A DNA stretch of 64,000 nucleotides, from NCBI RefSeq assembly GCF_000418365.1, contig NC_021663.1, forward strand, positions 682,001 through 746,000, given 5' to 3'. Source of the stretch: Corynebacterium terpenotabidum Y-11. Lineage in GTDB: Bacteria > Actinomycetota > Actinomycetes > Mycobacteriales > Mycobacteriaceae. Below, in pieces: positions 27,713 to 37,174 of this stretch. The first letter of the stretch is position 1, and every line of letters starts with the position of its first letter. Under the pieces are notes generated by a model, which was given only the letters and a program-made list of their open reading frames with translations, was not told where the DNA came from and searched no databases. Position numbers and translations under genes: made by a program.

Positions 27713-29443
27713 TCACTCTCCGTGCGATCCTAGGCCAGTGAGCCACACGGTGCAGTCGGTAGGGACCAGCCGGGTGATTCCCGGGGTGCTGGACGCGATG
27801 ACCTGTGCCTGCTCCGGAACGGGCCAGGGGGCGGTACCCAGGTTGCACAGCAGGCGGACGCGGGCGTCTCCGCAGGTCACGTCGACGGCGACGATATCTG
27901 CGTCGGCGTCCTCCCCGGGGCTGACGATCTGCGCCGTGCCGTCGGCCAGGTGCAGCTCCTTGCGCAGCGTGAGCAGTCGGCGGTACAGCTCCAGGGTGGA
28001 CGCAGGGTCCCCGGTCTGGACGTCGACGGCCAGACCGCCGAAGATCTCCGGCTGCGGCAGCCACGGGTCGGCTGATCCGAATCCGAAGCCCGGGGCGTCC
28101 GACACCCAGGGCAGCGGTACCCGGCACCCGTCGCGGCCGAGTTCCGGGTGTGTGGTGTGCCGGGTGCGGAAGAAGGTCGGGTCCTGGCGGACGTCGTCCG
28201 GCAGGTCGAGGACCTCGGGCAGGCCCAACTCTTCGCCCTGGTAGAGGTAGGCGGAGCCGGGTAGACCGAGCATGAGCGTCGTCGCGGCGCGGGCCCGGTG
28301 CAGTCCGGTGGCACGGTCGGGGGTGGTGACCGGCCCGGCAAGCTGGGTGACGGCCTCCTCCGGCGCGAGTGCGAGACGGGTGGCGTGCCGGATGACGTCG
28401 TGGTTGGACAGCACCCACGTCGTCGGGGCGTTGACGGCACCGTTGACCCGGTAGGACGCGGCGATGACCGAGCGCAGTGCGGTGGCGTCCCACCGGGTGT
28501 CGATGAAGGCGAAGTTGAAGGCCTGGTGGTGCTCGTCCGGGCGGACATACCGGGCGATCCGGTCGATCGGCTGCACCCATGCCTCGGCGACCATGATGCG
28601 CTCGCCGGGGTAGCTGTCGAGGATCTGCCGCCAGCGGCGGTAGATGTCGTGGACACCGTCCTGGTCCCAGTAGGGGGTGGAGGTGGACGCCATGGCGGCG
28701 TCCGCCTCTCCGGTGGTGGCATCGGTGCCGACGGCACCGGGGTCCCGGATCTCCATGTCGGGCAGACCCGGCGCCTTGATCATCCCGTGGGCCACGTCGA
28801 CCCGGAAACCGTCCACGCCGCGGTCCAGCCAGAACCGGAGGACACCGTCGAAGGAGTCGCGGACCTCGGTGTTCTCCCAGTTCAGATCGGGCTGCGAGGA
28901 GTCGAACAGGTGCAGGTACCACTGGTCGGGGCCGACGGCGTCCGGATAGCGCGTCGTCGTCGACCAGGCCGGGCCACCGAAGTTGGACTCCCAGTTGTTC
29001 GGCGGTTCCCCTGGTGCCTCCGGGTCGATGTCGCGGAAGATGTACCGGTCCCGTTCCGGGCTGCCCGGCGGGGACGCCAGCGCCGCCCGGAACCACGGGT
29101 GCTGGTCGCTGGTGTGGTTCGGCACCAGATCGACGATGACGCGCAGGCCCAGCTCATGGGCGGTGGCGAGGAGGGTGTCGAGGTCCGCCAGGGAACCGAA
29201 GAGCGGGTCGACGTCGCAGTAGTCGGCGACGTCGTAGCCGGCGTCCTTCTGCGGGGAGGGGTAGAAGGGCGAGATCCACACCGCGTCCACCCCCAGATCA
29301 CGCAGATAGGGCAGTCGGGAGGTGATGCCGGGGAGATCGCCCATCCCGTCGCCGTCGCCGTCGGCGAAGGAACGGGGATAGACCTGGTAGATCACGGCGT
29401 GGCGCCACCAGTCGGTGGTCGCGGCATCTGGGCGACTCGTCAT
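27713..29443 (-). CDS. GH13 alpha-glucosidase / oligo-1,6-glucosidase family
   Basis: 576 residues. The chain begins WWRHAVIYQVYPRSF, typical of GH13 alpha-glucosidases. Catalytic regions are DGFRVDVAHGM, VAEAWVQPI and LSNHDVIRHA; LVPNHTSD and domain B follow the usual order. It should hydrolyse short alpha-glucosides released from glycogen or maltodextrin. ATG 29443 was preferred to GTG 29452 because AGGGTGG lies upstream. It is the first gene of the reverse-strand glycogen cluster, 56 bp before glgP. Linkage preference (alpha-1,4 or alpha-1,6) cannot be read with confidence. Confidence 0.9.
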   Translation of the reverse strand: MTSRPDAATTDWWRHAVIYQVYPRSFADGDGDGMGDLPGITSRLPYLRDLGVDAVWISPFYPSPQKDAGYDVADYCDVDPLFGSLADLDTLLATAHELGLRVIVDLVPNHTSDQHPWFRAALASPPGSPERDRYIFRDIDPEAPGEPPNNWESNFGGPAWSTTTRYPDAVGPDQWYLHLFDSSQPDLNWENTEVRDSFDGVLRFWLDRGVDGFRVDVAHGMIKAPGLPDMEIRDPGAVGTDATTGEADAAMASTSTPYWDQDGVHDIYRRWRQILDSYPGERIMVAEAWVQPIDRIARYVRPDEHHQAFNFAFIDTRWDATALRSVIAASYRVNGAVNAPTTWVLSNHDVIRHATRLALAPEEAVTQLAGPVTTPDRATGLHRARAATTLMLGLPGSAYLYQGEELGLPEVLDLPDDVRQDPTFFRTRHTTHPELGRDGCRVPLPWVSDAPGFGFGSADPWLPQPEIFGGLAVDVQTGDPASTLELYRRLLTLRKELHLADGTAQIVSPGEDADADIVAVDVTCGDARVRLLCNLGTAPWPVPEQAQVIASSTPGITRLVPTDCTVWLTGLGSHGE

Positions 29444-29486
29444 GGGCGCCACCCTACCGCGGTCCGGGGAAGGTCACCGGGGTACG

Positions 29487-30371
29487 TCAGGCGATGGTGT
29501 CGAGGATCTCCAGGACCCGGGAGACTGAGGCCGGCGTCCCCGCGACGGACCAGAGCTGCCCGGCGGCCTCGACGCGTTCGACGCGTCCACCCGCACCCTC
29601 GACGAGGGCGCGGCCCGGCAGCAGGTCCCAGGGAAGGACGCTGCGCTGCATCCAGCAGCCGTGGTTGCCCTGGGCCACGTTGCCCAGGTCGATCGACGCG
29701 GACCCGTTCCACCGGACCGTCGCGAACTCCTTGACGACCTGCGTATAGGCGTTTCCCATGGCAGGGTCGGCGATGTCGGTGGGGTGCAGGTAGCCGGACA
29801 AGCAGGTCGCGGCGGGGGCGACATCGGCGTCCGCGGCATCGAGGCGACCGACGGGTCGACCGTCGACGGTGGTGGGGAAGTCGGAGCCGCCGAACCAGGT
29901 GTACCCCATCGCCGGGCGGTGTACCGCACCGAAGTGGATGAGGTCAGGGTCCTCCGGATCGCCGTCGACCAGGGCCAGGGCGGAGCACCAGTAGTCCGAG
30001 CCGGTGGTGAAGTTGTAGGTGCCGTCGACCGGGTCGATGACCCAGGTGCGTCCCGACTGGGAGGGTGCGGAGGTGCCCTCCTCGCCAAGTAGACCGTCCT
30101 CGGGACGCAGCGTCCGCAGGGTATCGGCGATGAATGCCTCGGCGGCATTGTCTGCGGCAGTGACCACGTCGGAGGCGGAGGTTTTGTACTCGGTGGTCAG
30201 CCCGGCCTCACGCATGCGCCAGGCGAGGCGGCCGGCGTTGTAGACGAGGGCCTGGGCGAGGGCGGCGTCATCGTCACGGTCATGGGCGATGATGAAGGTC
30301 TTGGTGATGGCCAGGAGTGCTTCAGCAGGAATCGGCGAGGAGGGTGACGCAGGCGAAGTCATGGCCCCCAT
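29487..30371 (-). CDS. Inositol-monophosphatase family phosphatase
   Basis: About 294 residues. Metal-binding motifs are [22 protein letters not shown] and, at the C-terminus, [15 protein letters not shown]. This is the SuhB/IMPase superfamily; the likely substrate is inositol-1-phosphate or a related sugar phosphate, relevant to mycothiol and phosphatidylinositol in actinobacteria. It matches the IMPase gene that precedes prfB in C. glutamicum. The start is uncertain: ATG 30371 and ATG 30362 are both possible and neither has a strong ribosome site. It is divergent from prfB with about 63 bp between the starts. Confidence 0.87.
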   Translation of the reverse strand: MGAMTSPASPSSPIPAEALLAITKTFIIAHDRDDDAALAQALVYNAGRLAWRMREAGLTTEYKTSASDVVTAADNAAEAFIADTLRTLRPEDGLLGEEGTSAPSQSGRTWVIDPVDGTYNFTTGSDYWCSALALVDGDPEDPDLIHFGAVHRPAMGYTWFGGSDFPTTVDGRPVGRLDAADADVAPAATCLSGYLHPTDIADPAMGNAYTQVVKEFATVRWNGSASIDLGNVAQGNHGCWMQRSVLPWDLLPGRALVEGAGGRVERVEAAGQLWSVAGTPASVSRVLEILDTIA

Positions 30372-30434
30372 TGTGCCGTGGCCGGTCGGGGGCTGCGCGT
30401 TGGGGTCGGGTGTGTGGCGGTAGAGTGGACGACC

Positions 30435-31562
30435 ATGCAGCCGGATGTGACCCAAGCGCTCGACCACCTCGACAGCACCCTCACCACCATCGAGAAGGTG
30501 CTCGACCTCGACGAACTGGACTCGCGCGTCCGCGAGCTCGAGGAGCAGGCGGCGGATCCGTCGCTGTGGGACGATCCCGACCACGCCCAGCAGGTCACCA
30601 GCCAGCTCAGTCATGTGCAGTCGCGGCTGAAGAAGGTCCGCGGGCTGCGTTCACGGCTCGATGACCTGCCGGTGATGTACGAGATGGCGGACGAGGCCGC
30701 GATGGAGGACGCCGCGGAGGGCCGGGAAGCCGGGGAGCTGGCGGACGCCGAGCTCGCGGATCTCCGGGCGGACATCGAGTCCCTCGAGGTCACGACGATG
30801 CTCTCCGGTGAGTACGACGACCGTGAGGCCGTGGTGAACATCCGGTCGGCCGCCGGTGGTGTGGACGCCGCGGACTGGGCCGAGATGCTCATGCGCATGT
30901 ACACCCGGTGGGCGGAGAAGAACGGACACAAGGTGGAGGTCTACGACATCTCCTATGCGGAGGAGGCCGGCATCAAGTCCGCGACCTTCGTCGTCCACGG
31001 CGACTACATGTACGGCACGCTGTCTGTCGAGCAGGGCACGCACCGCCTGGTGCGGATCAGCCCCTTCGACAACCAGGGACGCCGCCAGACCTCCTTCGCC
31101 GAGGTCGAGGTGCTGCCCGTGGTGGAGACCTCCGACCATGTGGACATCGACGAGAATGACGTGCGGGTGGACGTCTACCGGTCCTCCGGTCCGGGTGGCC
31201 AGTCGGTGAACACGACCGACTCGGCGGTGCGGCTGACGCACATCCCGACCGGCATCGTCGTGACCTGTCAGAACGAGAAGTCGCAGATCCAGAACAAGGC
31301 CTCGGCGATGCGGGTGCTCGCGGCGAAGCTGTTGGAGCGTAAGCGCCAGGAGGAGGCCGCGGAGATGGACGCGCTGCGTGGCGATGGCTCGAACTCCTGG
31401 GGTAACCAGATGCGGTCCTATGTGCTGCACCCGTATCAGATGGTCAAGGACCTGCGGACGAACTACGAGGTCAATGACCCGGCCAAGGTGCTCGACGGGG
31501 GGATCGACGGTCTGTTGGAGGCTGGGATTCGCTGGCGGATGGCAGAGCAGCAGGAGGCGTAG
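30435..31562 (+). CDS. prfB: Peptide chain release factor 2
   Basis: 375 residues. RF2 recognises UGA/UAA stop codons. The SPF codon-recognition tripeptide is in [10 protein letters not shown] and the catalytic GGQ loop in [14 protein letters not shown]. The reading frame is uninterrupted from [12 protein letters not shown] onward, so the programmed +1 frameshift used in E. coli prfB is absent. It begins a forward-strand block leading to ftsEX, smpB and tmRNA, separated here from ftsE by a TetR/ABC-2 module. Confidence 0.97.
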   Translation: MQPDVTQALDHLDSTLTTIEKVLDLDELDSRVRELEEQAADPSLWDDPDHAQQVTSQLSHVQSRLKKVRGLRSRLDDLPVMYEMADEAAMEDAAEGREAGELADAELADLRADIESLEVTTMLSGEYDDREAVVNIRSAAGGVDAADWAEMLMRMYTRWAEKNGHKVEVYDISYAEEAGIKSATFVVHGDYMYGTLSVEQGTHRLVRISPFDNQGRRQTSFAEVEVLPVVETSDHVDIDENDVRVDVYRSSGPGGQSVNTTDSAVRLTHIPTGIVVTCQNEKSQIQNKASAMRVLAAKLLERKRQEEAAEMDALRGDGSNSWGNQMRSYVLHPYQMVKDLRTNYEVNDPAKVLDGGIDGLLEAGIRWRMAEQQEA

Positions 31563-31606
31563 GCGCGGGTGGGGGTCCGGGGCGGTCCCTCGTTCGACGC
31601 CTGTTT

Positions 31607-31675
31607 CGTTGTCAGATTCCTGCGGCGCCCGGTCCGTTGTCAGATTCCTGCGGCGCCCGGTCCGTTGTCAGATTT
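31607..31675. repeat. 28-bp tandem repeat downstream of prfB
   Basis: CGTTGTCAGATTCCTGCGGC begins units at 31607, 31635 and, truncated, 31663. The truncated third unit runs directly into hairpin copy C. The array starts 45 bp after the prfB stop. Confidence 0.85.
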
Positions 31676-31724
31676 CTGACACGACAGGGTGGTCGGGGTC
31701 GGTCCCACCACCCTGTCGTGTCAG
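31676..31724. repeat. Dispersed hairpin element, copy C (likely prfB terminator)
   Basis: Perfect 18-bp arms: CTGACACGACAGGGTGGT (31676-31693) and its complement (31707-31724), with a 13-base loop. The GACAGGGTGGT segment is shared with copy B. It is probably a transcription terminator after prfB. Confidence 0.8.
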
Positions 31725-32105
31725 ATATGTGGAGGCGTCATGTCAGGCCGAAGCCGCCGTCGCTGGTGAGGACCGACCCGATGCTCCACGACCCGATGCT
31801 CCACGACCCGACGCCGGTCGACAACCACCCGATCAGGTCAGTGGGGTCGGACGGTACACCGACGTGTCCACAGGGGTTCGGTCTGACCGGCGGGGCGGGA
31901 GGTTCGTCACCGTGCTCACGCGGAGCAAGGCGTCCGTCGGCGGTCTCGTCGGATGCTTGCCGGAGAACTGAGGTCATCGGTGGTGCCCGGTGCGGTGAAC
32001 CGGGCTGATTTCATCGTCGTCATGTCGGCCAGCGCAGCGGTGGTTGCCGGGGCGCGGCTGAGGCCGGGCTGGCGGTGCGAGCCGGGGTTCCGGGAGGACG
32101 CGGCG
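31725..32105. other. Gene-free interval with a short direct repeat
   Basis: No convincing gene is present. The visible structure is a 16-bp direct repeat (GATGCTCCACGACCC twice, about 31780-31812). Open frames here lack ribosome sites and family features. Confidence 0.5.
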
Positions 32106-32702
32106 TCATCCCTCCAGGATCCGCTGTACCTGCGGTGCGAGGCGGGCGACGAGGTCGTCGAGGGGTTCCTCGGCGATGACAGGGATGCGAAATATGTAGC
32201 GGCACACCGCCACGCCGAGGATCTGCGGAGTAGCCAGAGTGGCGCGGTCGAGTATGGTGGCGGACTCGGCATCGGACGCGCGGTCCTGAAGACGGGCGAA
32301 CATCATCGGGACGAAGAGCGGGGCGAGTTCCTCGTCCGAGACCGCCGAGCGGAAGAGTGTCTGTAGTAAGGGACCGGTCTCCGGGTCCTCCCACAGGGTG
32401 AAATAAGTGCGCACCAGGCGTTCTCCGATGCTGTCTGCCGGCCCCCGGAAGGCCTCTGCCATGCGTCCGGCAACTTTGCTGCGGTCGACGACGGCGGTGG
32501 TGAACAGTTCCTGCTTGGTCCCGAAGAAGTGCCGGACCAGTGCCGGGTCGACCTCAGCCTGTTTAGCGATGGCCCTGACGGAAGTCGCCGCGAAGCCACG
32601 GTCAGCGAACATCTCCAGCGCCGTGGCGAGAATCGTCTCCCGGGTTCCGGAGTCACCGACACGGCGTCCGGGGCGGCGCGTGCTATCGCTCTGACCTGAC
32701 AT
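32106..32702 (-). CDS. TetR/AcrR-family regulator
   Basis: 198 residues. HTH region: ADRGFAATSVRAIAKQAEVD followed by VRHFFGTKQELF (about 35-70). The C-terminal domain resembles the TetR_C region common in regulators of drug exporters. ATG 32702 is preceded by GAGGAG at a somewhat long distance. It is divergent from an ABC-2 exporter operon starting at 32815, so control of that exporter is the natural inference. Confidence 0.92.
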   Translation of the reverse strand: MSGQSDSTRRPGRRVGDSGTRETILATALEMFADRGFAATSVRAIAKQAEVDPALVRHFFGTKQELFTTAVVDRSKVAGRMAEAFRGPADSIGERLVRTYFTLWEDPETGPLLQTLFRSAVSDEELAPLFVPMMFARLQDRASDAESATILDRATLATPQILGVAVCRYIFRIPVIAEEPLDDLVARLAPQVQRILEG

Positions 32703-32745
32703 AACTTCACTAACTCCTCACATGGGGAAATTGTGTGTACGCTAT

Positions 32746-32766
32746 CGGGCAGGTTATATCTGCCCG
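32746..32766. promoter_or_regulatory. Inverted repeat in the TetR/ABC divergent promoter
   Basis: CGGGCAG-GTTATAT-CTGCCCG: seven-base perfect arms with an A/T-rich centre, midway between the divergent TetR and ABC genes. It is a good candidate operator, possibly overlapping a -10 element (TATATC). Confidence 0.55.
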
Positions 32767-32814
32767 CCCCGGGCCGCGAACACCGGACATTGCACCCGAC
32801 AGAGAAGGCATCAC

Positions 32815-33753
32815 GTGTCGTCATCAGATCCCGTCGCCGAGAGCCCTGTGATCGAGGTCCGCGGTCTCGACAAGTTCTTCGGGAAGTTCCAGGCCCTCAA
32901 CGATCTCGACCTTAGCGTTGCGCGCGGTGAGGTCCACGGCTTCCTCGGCCCCAACGGTGCCGGCAAGTCCACCACGATCCGTGTCCTCCTCGGACTGCTC
33001 AAGAGCGACGGTGGCACGGTCCGCCTCCTCGATGGTGATCCGTGGACGGATACCACCGAACTCCACCGTCATCTCGCCTACGTCCCCGGCGATGTCACTC
33101 TATGGCCCGGGATGAGTGGTGGTGAGGCCATCGACCTGCTCGGCAACCTGCGCGGTGGTCTTGACGAACCCCGTCGTCAGCATCTGCTGGACCGTTTCGA
33201 GCTGGACCCCACGAAGAAGGGTCGCCAGTACTCCAAGGGCAACCGCCAGAAGGTAGCGCTTGTCGCTGCGCTGGCCTCCGACGCCGAACTCCTCATCCTC
33301 GATGAGCCGACCAGTGGCCTCGATCCGCTGATGGAGAACGTCTTCCAGGAGGAGGTCGCCGCCGCAGTGGACCGCGGTGTCACGGTGCTGCTGTCCAGTC
33401 ACATCCTCGCCGAGGTCGAGAACCTCGCTGACCGACTGAGCATCATCCGCGACGGTCACATGGTCCGTACCGGCACCCTCGACGAGCTGCGCGGGGGTGC
33501 CCGGACCACCGTCCGCGCAACCCTGGACTCCATCCCGGAGTCCGGTATCTCCGGACTCCATGTTGTCGAGGTCGACGGCAACCACCTCACCGGTACCGTT
33601 GACCCGTCCGACCTCGGGGACGCCATGACCGCGCTGTCCTCCCACGGGATCATCTCGCTCAGCGTCGAGCCGCCGTCGCTGGAGACCCTGTTCCTCGGGC
33701 TCTACGGCGAGGACGATGACAAGAACGACAAGAACGACGGGGACGCCGCCTGA
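32815..33753 (+). CDS. ABC-2 exporter ATP-binding protein
   Basis: 312 residues. Walker A GPNGAGKST, Walker B LLILDEPTSGLDP, and switch region LLSSHILAEVENL are clear; the signature motif is the variant YSKGNRQKVALVAAL. This is the pattern of DrrA-like drug/polyketide exporter ATPases. GTG 32815 follows AGAAGG. The C-terminus is a charged tail (DDDKNDKNDGD). The stop overlaps the permease start (TGATG), so the pair is coupled. Confidence 0.92.
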   Translation: MSSSDPVAESPVIEVRGLDKFFGKFQALNDLDLSVARGEVHGFLGPNGAGKSTTIRVLLGLLKSDGGTVRLLDGDPWTDTTELHRHLAYVPGDVTLWPGMSGGEAIDLLGNLRGGLDEPRRQHLLDRFELDPTKKGRQYSKGNRQKVALVAALASDAELLILDEPTSGLDPLMENVFQEEVAAAVDRGVTVLLSSHILAEVENLADRLSIIRDGHMVRTGTLDELRGGARTTVRATLDSIPESGISGLHVVEVDGNHLTGTVDPSDLGDAMTALSSHGIISLSVEPPSLETLFLGLYGEDDDKNDKNDGDAA

Positions 33754-35375
33754 TGGCCGCCACGGACACCTCCCGGGCCGGCTACAGCTCACTCGCCGGC
33801 ACCGGCAGCCTGTTCAAGGCCTTGCTCAGGTATGACGGACGCCTCCTGGCCCCCTGGATCGTCATCGTCACCTTCATTGCCGCGTCCACCCCGGTGATCT
33901 TCGGCTGGCTGTTCTCCAGCGAGGAAGACAAGATGGTGCTCGCCTCGACGATCGGATCGAATCCGGCGCTCACCCTCATCTTCGGCGCTGCCGGTGACCT
34001 CACCACCACCGACGGTTTCACTGTCTGGCGTGGTCTGACCCTCGGCGGCTTCCTCACCGCACTCGGTATCGTCCTCGCCGTCACCCGCGCGACCCGTGCC
34101 CAGGAGGATTCGGGGCAGGCAGAGCTGCTGGCATCCGGTGTCCTAGGACGTGGTGCCCGGCTTATGGCCCCTGTGGTTCTGGCCGTGCTCGCGGGTCTCG
34201 TGACCGGTGTCGTCGCCGGCGTGGTCACCGGTCTGTGCGGTGCGGGATGGGGGACCGCACTGCTCATGGGCGCGACGTTCACCGCCGCCGGGTGGATGTT
34301 CGGTGCCTGGGCGGCGGTCTCCGCACAGCTCGCCTCGGACTCGCACCTGGCCAACAACATCGGCATCGGTGCTCTGGCCGCGCTGTTCCTGCTGCGTGGC
34401 GCACTCGATGCGCTGGACGCCCCGTCCTGGACGTCCTGGGTGAACCCGCTCGGCTGGCTGTCGGAGACCCACGCCGGCGAGGAGGACGCACGGTGGTGGC
34501 CGCTGCTGTTCGCCGTCACCCTGAGCGTCGTGCTCTGTCTCGTGGCGTTCCAGCTGCACGGCAGCCGTGACTTCGGTCAAGGTGTCGTCGCGACCCGTCC
34601 CGGACCGGACCACGGCACGATCCGTGGCCCGTGGGCGTTGACCTGGCGGCTGCACCGTGGCGTCCTCTCGGTGTGGGTGGTCATGTTCCTCGTCCTCGGG
34701 GTGGTCTTCGGCTACATGTCGGAATCGGCGGAGGACCTGTTCAGTGGTGACGGCGGTGGATTCGCCGAGATCTTCACCGGTGGCGCCACCGATCCGGCCC
34801 TGATGACCCGGTCGTTCCTGACGATGATGCTCAGCCTCGCCGGGATTATCGCCTCCGTTCCGGGTGTGCAGATTATGAACCGGCTGTGGGCAGAGGAAGA
34901 GGAGTTCCGGGTCGAGCCGTTGCTCGCCACGCCGCTGTCCCGCGCCCGGATGTTCCTCGCCCCGGTCAGTCTGGCGGTGCTGGTGACAGGAGCGCTGATC
35001 CTGCTCGCCGGTGCGGTGGTCGGGCTGTTCGTGGCGAACGGGGACAGCGGCGTGACCTTCGGCGAGACCTTCCTGCAGGCCCTGGTGACCGTGCCGGCGA
35101 CCTGGGCCGTCGTGGGAGTGGCCGTGCTCGTCATCGGTGTCCGGCCACAGGCCGCCATCGCCGCCTGGATCGGTGTGGTGGCGTCCTTCGGCCTGACGCT
35201 GCTCGGCCCGACCTTCAAGCTGCCGAACTGGGCACTGGGTATCAGTCCCTTCCGCCACATCCCGACCATCAGCTCCGACGGAGCGACCTGGACGGGCTTG
35301 AGCGTGGTGGGCATCGTGGCCCTGGTGCTGATGGTGGTCGGGCTGGTCGGCTACCGGCGCCGCGACATCATCTAG
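33753..35375 (+). CDS. ABC-2 exporter permease (polyketide/multidrug exporter-like)
   Basis: 540 residues with about 12 TM helices arranged as two six-helix halves in one chain, as in the large actinobacterial permeases annotated as exporters of polyketide antibiotics. The start ATG overlaps the ATPase stop by one base. With the divergent TetR gene it makes a self-contained regulated export module sitting between prfB and ftsE. The substrate is unknown. Confidence 0.86.
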   Translation: MAATDTSRAGYSSLAGTGSLFKALLRYDGRLLAPWIVIVTFIAASTPVIFGWLFSSEEDKMVLASTIGSNPALTLIFGAAGDLTTTDGFTVWRGLTLGGFLTALGIVLAVTRATRAQEDSGQAELLASGVLGRGARLMAPVVLAVLAGLVTGVVAGVVTGLCGAGWGTALLMGATFTAAGWMFGAWAAVSAQLASDSHLANNIGIGALAALFLLRGALDALDAPSWTSWVNPLGWLSETHAGEEDARWWPLLFAVTLSVVLCLVAFQLHGSRDFGQGVVATRPGPDHGTIRGPWALTWRLHRGVLSVWVVMFLVLGVVFGYMSESAEDLFSGDGGGFAEIFTGGATDPALMTRSFLTMMLSLAGIIASVPGVQIMNRLWAEEEEFRVEPLLATPLSRARMFLAPVSLAVLVTGALILLAGAVVGLFVANGDSGVTFGETFLQALVTVPATWAVVGVAVLVIGVRPQAAIAAWIGVVASFGLTLLGPTFKLPNWALGISPFRHIPTISSDGATWTGLSVVGIVALVLMVVGLVGYRRRDII

Positions 35376-35522
35376 GGGTCGCAGAGCGAGACGACCTCAC
35401 GTTCTCCGAGTTCAGCCAGCGGATCGACGCCCCGGTCCTGTATACGGACCGGAAGACTGTCCGCTGCGGCGAAACATGGGCCACTTCAGCCACATCTGTT
35501 TCATCAGTCACATGGGATCGGG

Positions 35523-35528
35523 TACGGT
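35523..35528 (+). promoter_or_regulatory. -10 element for a leaderless ftsE transcript
   Basis: TACGGT fits the corynebacterial TAnnnT -10 consensus and ends seven bases before the GTG start of ftsE. No ribosome site is visible, which suits transcription starting at the G of GTG. Confidence 0.5.
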
Positions 35529-35535
35529 AGCCGAC

Positions 35536-36225
35536 GTGATCACATTCGAGAAGGTCAGCAAGGAGTACCGAGGGTCCGGACGTCCCGCGCTGAAGGAGAT
35601 CTCGGTCAACATCGACAAGGGCGAGTTCGTCTTCCTCATCGGCCCCTCCGGGTCAGGCAAGTCCACGTTCCTGGAACTGATGATCCGGGAGGAGGACGCC
35701 GACGCCGGAGATATCCATGTCGGCGACTATCACGTCAACATGCTCAAACCCCGGCAGGTGCCGGCGCTGCGTCAGTGCATCGGTTACGTTTTCCAGGACT
35801 TCCGCCTGCTGCCGAAGAAGACCGTCTTCGACAACGTCGCTTTCGCGCTCCAGGTCATCGGTAAGAACAAGGACGAGATCGCCGCTGCCGTCCCCAAGGC
35901 ACTGGACCTCGTCGGGCTGGCAGGTAAGGAGAACCGCCTACCCAGTGAGCTCTCCGGCGGTGAGCAGCAGCGCGTCGCCATTGCTCGGGCCGTGGTCAAC
36001 CGTCCGCTGGTCCTGCTCGCCGACGAGCCCACCGGTAACCTCGACCCGGACACGTCCGCCGAGATCATGGCACTGCTCAGTCGGATCAACCGGGACGGCA
36101 CCACGGTCGTGATGTCCACCCACGACAACGCGGCCGTGGACTCGATGCGCCGTCGCGTCCTCGAACTGTCTAAGGGAAAACTCGTTCGCGATGACGCCCA
36201 CGGCGTCTACGGTGTGGGACGGTAG
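35536..36225 (+). CDS. ftsE: Cell-division ATP-binding protein FtsE
   Basis: 229 residues, the usual FtsE length. Walker [12 protein letters not shown]-loop [19 protein letters not shown], signature [14 protein letters not shown] and Walker [14 protein letters not shown] are present. FtsEX regulates peptidoglycan hydrolases at the septum. GTG 35536 starts the conserved [11 protein letters not shown]; no Shine-Dalgarno is visible. ftsX follows after nine bases. Confidence 0.97.
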   Translation: MITFEKVSKEYRGSGRPALKEISVNIDKGEFVFLIGPSGSGKSTFLELMIREEDADAGDIHVGDYHVNMLKPRQVPALRQCIGYVFQDFRLLPKKTVFDNVAFALQVIGKNKDEIAAAVPKALDLVGLAGKENRLPSELSGGEQQRVAIARAVVNRPLVLLADEPTGNLDPDTSAEIMALLSRINRDGTTVVMSTHDNAAVDSMRRRVLELSKGKLVRDDAHGVYGVGR

Positions 36226-36234
36226 GGGAGAAGC

Positions 36235-37137
36235 ATGAAACTCGGATTCATTCTCAAGGAAGCCTTCGACGGTTTCCGACGCAATGTCACCATCACCGTG
36301 GCGATGATCATCACCACGGCACTGTCTCTCGCGCTGGTCGCCACCGGCCTGCTGCTGACCTCGATGACCTCGGAAACCAAGGAGATCTACCTCGACCGTA
36401 TCGAGGTCATGGTCCAGTTGGACGACGCCACCTCCGGGGCGGACACCGACTGCTCCGGCACCGAGTGTGCCGCGATCAAGGCGGCACTCGACGACAACAG
36501 TGACGTCGAGTCCGTCACCTTCCGCAACAAGCAGCAGAGCTACGAACGGTTCGTCGAACTGTTCAAGGACACCGACCCTCAGCTCGTCGCCCAGACCAGC
36601 CCGGACGCCTTCCCCGCGGCCCTGCACATCCGCCTGGTGGACCCGCTCGACACGTCCGCCATCGACGAGGTGAGCGACATGCCCGGCGTCTCCACCGTCG
36701 TCGACCAGGGCGATGATCTGCGCGGGGCGACCAGGAACCTCGACGCGATCCGGAACGCCAGCTTCATCCTCGCGATTGTCCAGGGCCTTGCCGCGGTGCT
36801 GCTCATCATGAACATGGTGCAGATGGCGGCGTTCCAGCGTCGGACCGAGGTCTCCATCATGCGGATGGTCGGTGCGACGCGCTGGTACACCCAGGCCCCG
36901 TTCGTCATCGAGGCGATGTTCGCGGCACTGGCCGGTTCTGTCCTGGCAGTGATCGGCATGCTCGTCGGCAAGCAACTCATCCTCGACAAGGCGCTGGCAT
37001 CCCTCTACGATTCCCACCTCATTGCGCGGATCGACACGGCGGACATCTGGAGGATCTCCCCCCTCATGGTCCTCGGAGGCATCATTGTCGCCGCGCTGAC
37101 TGCGCAGGTCACACTGCGGTGGTACGTGAAGAAATAG
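36235..37137 (+). CDS. ftsX: Cell-division permease-like protein FtsX
   Basis: 300 residues: one TM helix near residue 25, an extracellular domain (about 50-170), and three C-terminal TM helices, the standard FtsX topology. [19 protein letters not shown] and [13 protein letters not shown] are recognisable. The outer loop contains a cysteine pair (DCSGTEC) typical of actinobacterial FtsX. ATG follows AGGGGAG. It partners FtsE. Confidence 0.97.
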   Translation: MKLGFILKEAFDGFRRNVTITVAMIITTALSLALVATGLLLTSMTSETKEIYLDRIEVMVQLDDATSGADTDCSGTECAAIKAALDDNSDVESVTFRNKQQSYERFVELFKDTDPQLVAQTSPDAFPAALHIRLVDPLDTSAIDEVSDMPGVSTVVDQGDDLRGATRNLDAIRNASFILAIVQGLAAVLLIMNMVQMAAFQRRTEVSIMRMVGATRWYTQAPFVIEAMFAALAGSVLAVIGMLVGKQLILDKALASLYDSHLIARIDTADIWRISPLMVLGGIIVAALTAQVTLRWYVKK

Positions 37138-37158
37138 CCGACCCACTGCGTTCCCGCG

Positions 37159-37164
37159 TAGAAT
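37159..37164 (+). promoter_or_regulatory. -10 element upstream of smpB
   Basis: TAGAAT, close to the sigma-A consensus, ends ten bases before the smpB ATG. No clear ribosome site lies between, so smpB probably has a leaderless or very short leader. Confidence 0.5.
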
Positions 37165-37174
37165 CACACGGGTT

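Noticed and set aside
30435..31562. Programmed frameshift in prfB
   Set aside because: The frame is continuous through the N-terminal region with no in-frame TGA, so no frameshift is needed.
31637..32008. Small open frame in the prfB-TetR gap
   Set aside because: It overlaps the tandem repeat and hairpin, lacks a ribosome site and has no recognisable protein features.
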